From positions 124,001 through 188,000 of the forward strand of contig QPMI01000005.1 in NCBI GenBank assembly GCA_004431415.1: 64,000 nucleotides of DNA, given 5' to 3'. The translations under genes and the position numbers were made by a program. The notes below the pieces were generated by a model. The model had not been told where the DNA came from. It saw only the letters and a list, made by a program, of their open reading frames with translations, and did no database searches. The stretch comes from Cyanophora paradoxa. Its lineage: Eukaryota; Glaucocystophyceae; Cyanophorales; Cyanophoraceae. Each line of letters starts with the position of its first letter. Positions within the stretch are counted from its first letter, which is position 1. Positions 57,401 through 64,000 of the stretch are shown here, in pieces.

Positions 57401-60400
57401 ACCCCCCCTCCGTCTTTTCCCCCCCCCCCGCCCCCCGAAAAAAAGAACGTTCTCTCAACCCCTGCCCCAGATCCTCATCAACCTCGTCGGCAACGTGCGA
57501 GGCTCCCCCCCGCTTCTCCCCGCCCCCTTCTCCCCCCCTCCGAGCCTGTACCCCCCGCAGGCGATCAAGTTCACGGACCGCGGCGAGGTATCCATCCGAG
57601 TGGAGGCGGCGCCCCTTCAGATTCAGAGCGACGGCGGCTGCGGCGACGTACCCCCCCGCTCCGAGCTCCGCATCCTCGTCCGCGGTCCGTCGTCCCCTCG
57701 CTTCTCTGTCTTGCGCCCGCCCTCTCTTCTTTTCCTGACGCTCGTGCAGACACGGGCGCCGGCATCCGTAAGGAGGAGCAGGCGCGCCTCTTCGGATTCT
57801 TCGCCCAGGTACCCCCACACACACACTCCTCCCCCCACCCCTCTCTTCATCTGAGCCTCCTCCTTCCCTCTCCTCTCCCCAGGTGGACTCGAGCAAGACG
57901 CGCCGCTTCTGCGGCTCGGGCATCGGTCTTTTCCTCTCTAAGGTCAGCCTCTCGGCACCCAAGACGCACATTCAAACCGTCCAACTCACTCTTCGCTCGC
58001 ACTCCCAGGCGCTTTCGTCGCTGCTGGGCGGGCAGCTGACGTTTTTCTCGGCTGGCCCGGGCCACGGCTCCACCTTCACGCTCGCCCTACCCCTCCGCGT
58101 CGTCGTACCCCCCGATCCCCCGGTCATCCTCGGCCCCCCCCTCTCCTTCTTCCCCCCCTCGAACTTCGCCTCCGCCTCGGCCTCCGCCTCCGCCGCGGCG
58201 CCGACGGTTCACATCGCGCTGGCGAACGGGACGAACCGCGAAATGGTGGCTGCCCACGCCGCCGGCTGCGGCCTGGCGGTCGACCCGAGGCCGTACCCCT
58301 CCCGCCGGGCCCTCCTCGAGGCCCTCGCCGCCCGCCCGGAGCCCCGCGCCCCCGCGCTCGCCTTCCTCGACATCGAGGTACCCCGGCCCCTCTTCTTCCC
58401 CCACCCCCATCCGCCCCCGTACCCCTCTGAAGGCGAGGCGCGGCATGCAGGCGGCGCGCGGGGACAGCGACACTGAGGGCGAATCGGCGCCCGAGGATGG
58501 GGGGGTACCGAGCCCACGATCCCTGTGGCGCCCGAGCGACCCGCCGCGGGGCGCCTGCGAGGCGGCTCTCGAGGGGGTACGCTGGGTCTACCTGGCCCCG
58601 TCCATCCCGGAGCCGGCGCTCTCCGTCCCGGCGCCGGACCTGCCCCGCGCGCCGGCCTCGGGCGCGCCCTCACCCATCCTCGGCGTGTCAGCGGCGGCAG
58701 CGGCGCGGGCGCCGGCGCGGTGCGACTCGCCCGTCGCGATCATCGGATGCGCCGCCCGCCGCGGGGGTGCCTTCAAGCGCCTCCGGGGCGCGCCCGACGC
58801 GGACGAAGGCGACGAGAGCCCGCCCCGCCCGCGGGCGCGCCAGCGGACGGGTACGGCGGAGGGATCCGAAGCCATCGCGCGCCACTCGCGCCCCGCGGTG
58901 CTGCAGAAGCCGTTGCGGGTGCGGCCGCTGGTCCGGGCGCTCCGGGGCGAGTGTGAGCCCCAAAGCGACGACGAGGAGGAGGAGGAGGAGGGAGGCCGCC
59001 GCCGGCCCCGCGGGGGCTTCGCCACTCTAATGACCCGGCGCCTGGCTCCACCCTCGGGCGCCGCGGCGGGGCCGGGGCGCGGCGGGTGCCCCGCCCCGCT
59101 GGACGGCTCGTGCGCGGGCAGCGACTCCGGGGCCGATCGGAGCGACTCGGCCGAGGAGCGCGAGCGGCCGCCCTCGCGGGGGGGTACCGAGTGCGCGAGC
59201 CCGAGCCCGGCGGCAAGCCTCGCCGGATCCGGATCCGGAGCCGGGTCCGGATCCGGGCAGCTGCGCGTGCTGCTTGCGGAGGACAACCCAATCAACGCGA
59301 AGATCGTTCTCCTCATGCTCCGCAAGGTGAGTTTCTATAAGCGTTTTATAATTAGGCTTTAGAGAGCTTTTAGAGCTAGCGCTCTCGTTCCGGGGATCCT
59401 CTTTAAAGCTTTCATAATAAGGCCGCCTGCCGGCGCTAAAGATCGTTCTCCTCATGCTCCGGAAGGTGAGCGGCGCTCAAGCTTTCTATAATTAGGCCGC
59501 CCCACCCAGGGCTCTCGCCCCAACGTCAACTCAGAACCCCGCACGAAACCTAGACGAGATTAGATAATTCCCCCTCCCCTTCTCCCTTCCCCTTCTCCTC
59601 ATCCCCTTCCCCCCCCCCCCCCCCCCCCCCCCCCCCTTCCCCCACGCCCCCGCCCCTCCCCCCCGGTGCTGATTCCGTTGCCCCGGAAGCTGGGGTACGC
59701 GCTCTCGCCCGGCGACGTCGTGGGCAACGGGGAGCTGGCTCTCGCCGCCGTCGAGAGGGCCGCCGCCGCCGGTACCCCCTACCACGTCCTCCTCCTCGAC
59801 TGGCAGATGTGCGCCCGTACCCCCTCTTCTCTTCTCCCCCTCCTTCCTTTCCTCTAGATCACTGCGGCTGCGGCTTCTTCCCTATCACCTTCGATCTAAT
59901 CCTATCGCGAGCGTGTTCTTCTTGCATTTTGGATCTAATCTCTGATCTATTTATAGGCCGGTACTGGACGGGCTCTCGGCGGCGCGGGCGCTCGTCGCGC
60001 GGCACCCGAAGGCCGACCCCCGCCGGCCCCTGATCGCCATGCTCACCGCCAACGGTACGAATTTCGATTTTCAAATTTTTGACTTCAAATTCGAATTCTA
60101 ACGGCCGGCGCCTTTCAGCGGCGCGCTCGGACCGGGACCTGTGCCTTTCCTCGGGCATAGACGCCTACCTATCCGTGCGCCTTATATAAAGCTTAACTAG
60201 CTTAACGCTCTTCTAGATTTACGTCCTCTGACTTCCTTTCTCTTAATAGAAGCCGATCCGGATGGAGGACCTGGCGGCGACGCTCGGGGACTTTGCGCGG
60301 CGCGCGCAGCGGCGGCGCGCCCGCCAGCGGCGCTCCCTCTCCTCGTCCCCGGCGCCGGCTTCTCCTCCCCCGGGGGCGGCCCCCGAAGTCGTTTTCTCCG

Positions 60401-60411
60401 CCTCCGACTGA
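45489..60411 (+). CDS. Giant cytosolic hybrid histidine kinase with about five GAF domains and receiver
   Basis: GAF-type modules follow one another, each led by a helix resembling IVRDIRKNLDASSVIRAAAE: about 45960-47170, 47660-49250, 49580-50820, 51280-53350 and 53960-55990. Inside them are AYRCVLMRLN, ADRCLLLQRR, VGVLWVASDVRREWTD and GFVGLHSRRPRRWTD. Then come the H box VVTHELRTPMQ with AVLGISRLL (His at 56201), LIGEILDCGKIE, the N box ILINLVGN joined by an intron to AIKFTDRGEV (57465-57590), G1 RDTGAGI (about 57690/57755), G2 CGSGIGLFLSKA, an acidic, serine-rich linker (58440-59260) and a receiver: VLLAEDNPINAKIV, phospho-acceptor in LLLDWQM (Asp at 59798) joined to PVLDGLSAAR, and YLS joined to KPIRMEDLAATL. 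There is no membrane helix, so it is probably a soluble multi-input sensor; what the GAFs bind is unknown. The start and the first junction are uncertain; 45811 is another possible start. Confidence 0.8.
48803..49065 (+). repeat. Exon-end copies in intron (GAF 2)
   Basis: The exon tail with donor (ATCTCGTCCTCTCCGTCGCC..AGGTGGGGCC, 48803-48840) recurs at 48963-49000, with a shorter copy at 49051-49065. CCTTAGAA-type short repeats lie between them. Confidence 0.8.
50801..50930 (+). repeat. Exon-end copy in intron (end of GAF 3)
   Basis: GCTCCATCGTCCGGTGCGGA at 50801-50820 is repeated at 50910-50929, separated by GCTATTA-type repeats. Confidence 0.8.
52275..52432 (+). repeat. Exon-end copy in intron (GAF 4)
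   Basis: GCCTTCACCATCTGCCTCCA followed by CCACGAGG occurs at 52275-52302 and again at 52404-52432, after a poly-C run at 52312-52330. Confidence 0.8.
52866..53170 (+). repeat. Three copies of an exon end (GAF 4)
   Basis: The tail encoding SIRDHLAIA, with donor GTGCGCCAT, lies at 52870-52912 and recurs at 52990-53033 and 53138-53172 with substitutions and a small insertion. Confidence 0.8.
54007..54318 (+). repeat. Repeated exon end (GAF 5 leader)
   Basis: GACGCCATGCTCGACACCGT is present at about 54021, 54158 and 54291, each followed by the donor-like GTCCGCCCC and a C-rich stretch. A shorter GGACTCCCTC copy is at 54128. Confidence 0.85.
54985..55310 (+). repeat. Tandem copy of exon end and intron start (GAF 5)
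   Basis: CGCCGCGTCTCCTACCACGG at 55007 recurs at 55158, with the flanking ACGGGGACGCG and CTCAAGGCACGCCC and then TAGCTACATCTTAA repeats. A third, shorter CGTCCTCAAGGCGCGCCC is at 55292. Confidence 0.85.
55493..55778 (+). repeat. Exon-end copies in intron (end of GAF 5)
   Basis: GCCGTCGCCGACCAGCTGTG lies at about 55515 and 55757, with a partial copy at 55586. The full first and third copies begin GGACACGGAGGCCGACCT. Confidence 0.85.
56192..56440 (+). repeat. Copies of the H-box exon end in its intron
   Basis: CACGAGCTCCGCACCCCCAT (encoding HELRTPM) at 56201 recurs as CACGAGCTCCGCACCCCCAG at 56319 and as AGCTCCGCACCCCCATGCAG at 56417, with a shared follow-on (CACTTAGATGGGCGCG). Confidence 0.85.
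56925..57225 (+). repeat. Exon-end copy in intron after the HisKA region
   Basis: CTGCTCGCACCCTCCGCCGC followed by CATCAAGGC (56922-56950) recurs as CTGCTCGCCCCCTCCGCAGC followed by CATAAAGGC (57187-57215). Confidence 0.7.
59308..59466 (+). repeat. Exon-end copy in receiver intron
   Basis: AAGATCGTTCTCCTCATGCT followed by CCGCAAGGTGAG at 59309 recurs at 59439 with CCGGAAGGTGAG, giving a second full donor. Confidence 0.85.
59609..59637 (+). repeat. Poly-C tract in intron
   Basis: About 28 consecutive C near the acceptor side of the first receiver intron; the length may be unstable or mis-assembled. Confidence 0.8.
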
Positions 60412-62534
60412 CTGACCGCGTCGCTGAGTGTCTGAGCCTGGCCGACCCGCGGCCGACGGGCCGCCCCCTCCGATCCCGCGATCCCTCTCCTCGTCCCCGG
60501 CCCCGGCGCCGGCATCTTCGCAGCCTCCGACTGATCATATGATCCTGACTGGCCATGGGTCGACCACGGCCCCGGGCCCCCTTCTCCGATCCGATCCCGC
60601 GCGCTCTCCGCTTTCGATCCGATAGAGATTGTAATATAAGACCTCCTCTATTCTTGGCCGCAGCCGCGGTCTTTCAGCTGCTCAAGATCTGTATTCTCGG
60701 CCCCGGCTCCTCCCTGCTCTGTTGTATTTGTCGATCGCGGATTAGGTATCAGTACTAGTTCATCGCATTGCGTTGCATCCAGTTGCATGTAGGGATCATT
60801 TCCGCTTGCCAGTTAGCTTCGCTTGTGTGGGCCCGGGGTTCAGCAGTCATTTCCTTGACGCAGTTTTCGCCGTCTTGAGTTTCAGGCTTGTAGATTTCGG
60901 CATTGAAGTAGCTTTTAATGTACGTGTTGCGAACAGGCATTGAAGTTTCAGGCTTGTCGGCAAGTGTTGCCGTCGTCGTTTGCAGCTGCACGTCGCAGTA
61001 GGTATTCGTATTACTTTATCGCATCGCTTTGCAAGTCAAGTTCGTACGTGTAAGACGGTGTAACTTCGAATACGTAAGGCTTTAATACTGTTGAAACGCA
61101 TGTACACCCAACTTCTTCACATCTATAGTCGTCGGCAGTGCCCATGCTTTTATAAAAAACTTTTGAACATTTTCGCGTTTCGCATTTGCATTTGTTAGCG
61201 ATTATTTATTTTTCGTATGCTTTCGGACGTTTGGTATTGAATATTCCGGGCTGCAGCCTTGCAGCGTGCATTTCGACTTCACTCTCAGTGACTGGACCGC
61301 TGATCATTAACTGCACTCTATCCCTAGGCCTGCAGATCTAAACCTATTAGCCTAGATTTTCGGATCCCCGGATCGGATTCCCGACGACTCGGCGAGAGCC
61401 GCTGAGCCGCAGTATATTTGTAGGCTCGCGATCGTGTTGGGTGATAGGGTGATATATACAGTGCAGGCAATAGTTCAGTCAAAGCGATTTTTATCGCTCG
61501 GAAGTCGACTCGGTGATCGCATTCCACGTTACAACAAACGTGAAAGGCACCTGCAGCTAGCGTCAAAAATGACCATTCATTGGTCATGCATGTGCTTCGA
61601 CTTCGAATTCGGAAGCATGCACTGCTGCTGAGGCTGAGGCGCACTGCGGCGTGCGCAAAGGCCATATATAGCTATGTATAGGCCTAGGATTGCAAGTGCC
61701 CGTGATCTTCCCTCGAGCTCCAATATTAATTGCGATCGCGACCGTCGGACCCCTTCCCCCGCTCCTGGGGAAGGGGAAGGGGACTGGAGATATAGATTAA
61801 TATGAAGCAAGCCGGACTTCAGCTTAGTTTCAGTGATAAGCAAATGGATGTCGACGTCGCAGCAACTTCCAGCACATCGTGTGTTGCAGTAGAGATTAGT
61901 ACTCTGTACCAAGCTTAAGTACACCCTAGTACTAGTATTTAGCCTAGTAGTACTCCTACCGGCCGCGGGGTTCGCCTGTACTCAGTCCTGTAACCAGACA
62001 CACTACCAGCAGGAACTGCACTGCAGCTCACCTGCCTAGCATGCCAACCCAGCCTACCACACATGGCATGCTGTATACGTAATACTACTAGCCTATGCTA
62101 TAGCTAGCCGCATTACGTCACACTGTGCGAGAGTCTATTTTCAAACAAAATTTGAAACCTTGCGGAAAAACTAGATTTAGATCTAGATGAGATGCCAAGC
62201 AAACTGACTAAAGTGGCCGTAGTAAGCGAACTGTCAGCGATGTGCTCCATGTCATAAGTACGCGTACGATTGGTTTGATTCGTCGAGAAGTAGATATATA
62301 ATCATTGATGTATTATGTATTTATACTTCTACGTATACTCGCTGAGTCATGATCAGATTCCTACTCAGACACGATGCAGATGACCTACAGAGATGACTAT
62401 TCCAATTCCTGCGGTTTGCGATCGAGCTCGCACTGCGGCACGTCCAAGGCCTCCTAGTTGAAAGATACATACATATGCATACCGATCGGTCAAGTCGTCG
62501 ATCTAAAATGTGCCTATCGAAGGCTGGCATTGGG
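60412..62534. other. Intergenic region
   Basis: No gene I can support. From 60640 the DNA is AT-richer with palindromic islands (61420-61760, 61900-62540). Short open frames on both strands show no recognisable motif. Confidence 0.5.
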
Positions 62535-64000
62535 TTAAAGGCTAACGGCTATCTGGACGTCGACTGAATTTGGTTTGCCACTACTAGGGCTATCTGGATG
62601 ATCATGAAGAATCGAGCCGCTCTCCACGCCCGAGCCCTGCAGCTGCGGCTGTTGCCAGGGAGCAGCTGCTGCACCGGCGGCAGCGTCGACGTCTGCCAAT
62701 GGATTGCGCTCGTGCGCCGGGGTCGGGTTCCCATGGCCATCGATGCTCACGAGACATTCGACGGGCGGGGAGCCAGTGCTCGCACGGCGACGGAGAAGGT
62801 CCATTGCCAAGCTCGTTCCAAAAGTTCGGAAGATATTGTAACCTCGCCCTCGGAAAACGTTCGGGGGTGTGCTCGGAACAGCTGCAGGTATCGGTGACGT
62901 CTGGGCTTGGTCCTGACTGGCCGAATCCTGGCCCCACAGCGGAGGGGCTCGTGCCTGGGGAGTGCTGCAGCGCCGAATAGGCTGCCAGAGAGCTTTAGCG
63001 GATCGGCCAAGGGCGCTGGCGCAAGCCCCATCCGAATGGCGAGAGCCGTCGGCTGCGATCTCGAGCTCTGTGTCTCTGTCGGGCTCTACGTGGATTGAGA
63101 TATCGTCAGGATCCAACAGCGCTTCTGACGCCGGCGTCAAGGAACAGGAGCGGCTGCGAGCTGCAGCTGGTGTGACAGGGCTCTCGATCTTCCAGAGCAG
63201 AGGCACGCTGCAAGGGCGCTCTGTTGCGCTAGCGCTGTGCGCAGGCGCGCTTTCGCCCCCCCACTCGATAGAGTGACGGCGGCCGGTAGCCGATGCCTGC
63301 GTATGCCACTCGGAGGATGCTGGCTCGAGAAACTCCGCAGTTTCCAACTCCTGCTTGGCATCGCTGGTCTCCTTTGCATCGCCTGGCTCCGAAGAAGCTT
63401 CGCCGGCACTGGCGTCCGCCGGCCGAGGTCGAGCAGCTTGGATCCACGGCATGATTATCTTTAGCTTGTCCAAGACCTTCAAAAATTCGAAAGAGAAAAC
63501 AGTTTGAGAAGACGCCCACTGAAGACAAGAGTTGATTTTCTGCGCACCCGTTCCTCGCCGAACAGGTACAGAAGGAGACATATGAGAACCACAGCGGCAT
63601 TAGAGACCAGACCGAGTGCGGCGATTGCATTCTTCTGGTTATCGGTAAGGCTCGCATCCGGGAATAGGAATATGCCCCTGAAAAATAACAAATTAAGCGA
63701 ACTAAAGCACAGGAAGCGCTAGCTCAATAAATTCTCGCACAGCCAAATGGTACTCAGAGCAGCGACTTGGCAAATAATGTCGATTGCGGAGATGCGCGGG
63801 TTGGAGCGCGGCTCCAGTCTCATGTGCAGAGCAACGCCTGCGTATACGTATGCGCGAACGATTCCACAGTCAAATGTAGAAGCACAGCTGGGGCCCACGG
63901 GACAAAACTCGGACCGAAGAACAATACAAAAGCTCCCATCAGAGCCTGCACCAACGGCCTGCGGCAGATGTTTAGGAACTCGGAACCAGAACGGCGGCGG
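62535..64000 (-). CDS. C-terminal part of a multipass membrane protein with long serine-rich tail
   Basis: Open to the window edge. Minus strand: ICRRPLVQALMGAFVLFF, PWAPAVLLHLTVESFAYVYA, then a loop and AIDIICQVAALSTIWL joined by an intron (TGGCT|GTGCGA...TTTTTCAG|G) to GIFLFPDASLTDNQK; the junction restores a continuous helix. The last helix GLVSNAAVVLICLLLYLFG is followed by EER and a phase-0 intron to VLDKLKIIMPW. A hydrophilic tail of about 310 residues, rich in Ser, Ala and Pro (for example SSEPGDAKETSDAKQELE), ends at 62535. At least four membrane helices are visible. The arrangement recalls the C-terminal membrane region of large TRP-like or ephrin-receptor-like protist proteins, but the family cannot be fixed without the missing N-terminus. 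Confidence 0.65.

Noticed and set aside
1-64000. Bacterial or viral origin, CRISPR arrays, tRNA or rRNA genes, transposase genes
   Set aside because: All genes are spliced and eukaryotic in type (RFC2, EML, calpain). No regularly spaced repeats, cloverleaf-like tRNA, rRNA segment or transposase/integrase motif was recognised by eye.

Overview
Nuclear DNA of an intron-rich, very GC-rich eukaryote, most likely a unicellular alga or related protist. Every gene I could rebuild is split by short introns, mostly GT-AG and about 50-120 nt, with one likely GC-AG intron. Coding exons are extremely GC-rich, and the intergenic DNA contains AT-rich islands full of restriction-site-like palindromes. Hybrid histidine kinases, calpain, an EML-type WD40 protein and LRR proteins together suggest a haptophyte or stramenopile-like lineage. 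I cannot name the taxon from sequence alone.

Layout. 1-6329 (-): membrane-bound Cache/PAS sensor histidine kinase, 3' end outside the window. 7875-9187 (-): RluA-type pseudouridine synthase, divergent from 9420-10936 (+), replication factor C subunit RFC2. 11138-12290 (-): IFI44-like P-loop GTPase, divergent from 12457-13618 (+), a protein of similar layout with a degenerate G1 motif. 14053-22405 (+): apparent calpain-coiled coil-LRR-double EML fusion. 22647-41718: a cluster of five LRR-TIR loci, two on a closer look broken (22647-24039 and 36482-37277) and three apparently intact (27477-29587 -, 31867-35324 +, 39917-41718 -), embedded in duplicated segments. 42355-43854 (+): Nudix hydrolase. 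45489-60411 (+): very large cytosolic hybrid histidine kinase with about five GAF domains and a receiver. 62535-64000 (-): C-terminal part of a multipass membrane protein with a long serine-rich tail.

Themes. (1) The LRR-TIR genes are modular. Each LRR block is a symmetric phase-1 exon unit ending in the same donor (GGTCCGTGCA), and units are stacked one to three times before a TIR module. Duplicated flanks and pseudogenes suggest an actively rearranging receptor family. With the neighbouring IFI44-like GTPases it looks like an innate-immunity-type neighbourhood, but that role is inference. (2) Introns of both histidine kinases and of the Nudix gene repeatedly contain imperfect copies of the end of the preceding exon together with its 5' splice site. 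I know of no standard feature type for this. (3) The last exon of the EML gene and its 3' flank recur beside LRR-TIR loci, which ties the cluster's growth to duplication from the EML end.

Exon limits were derived by eye from frame and splice consensus. Those of RFC2 and of the LRR-TIR gene at 31867-35324 are the most secure. The N-termini of the large histidine kinase and the 3' end of the gene at 12457 are the least secure.
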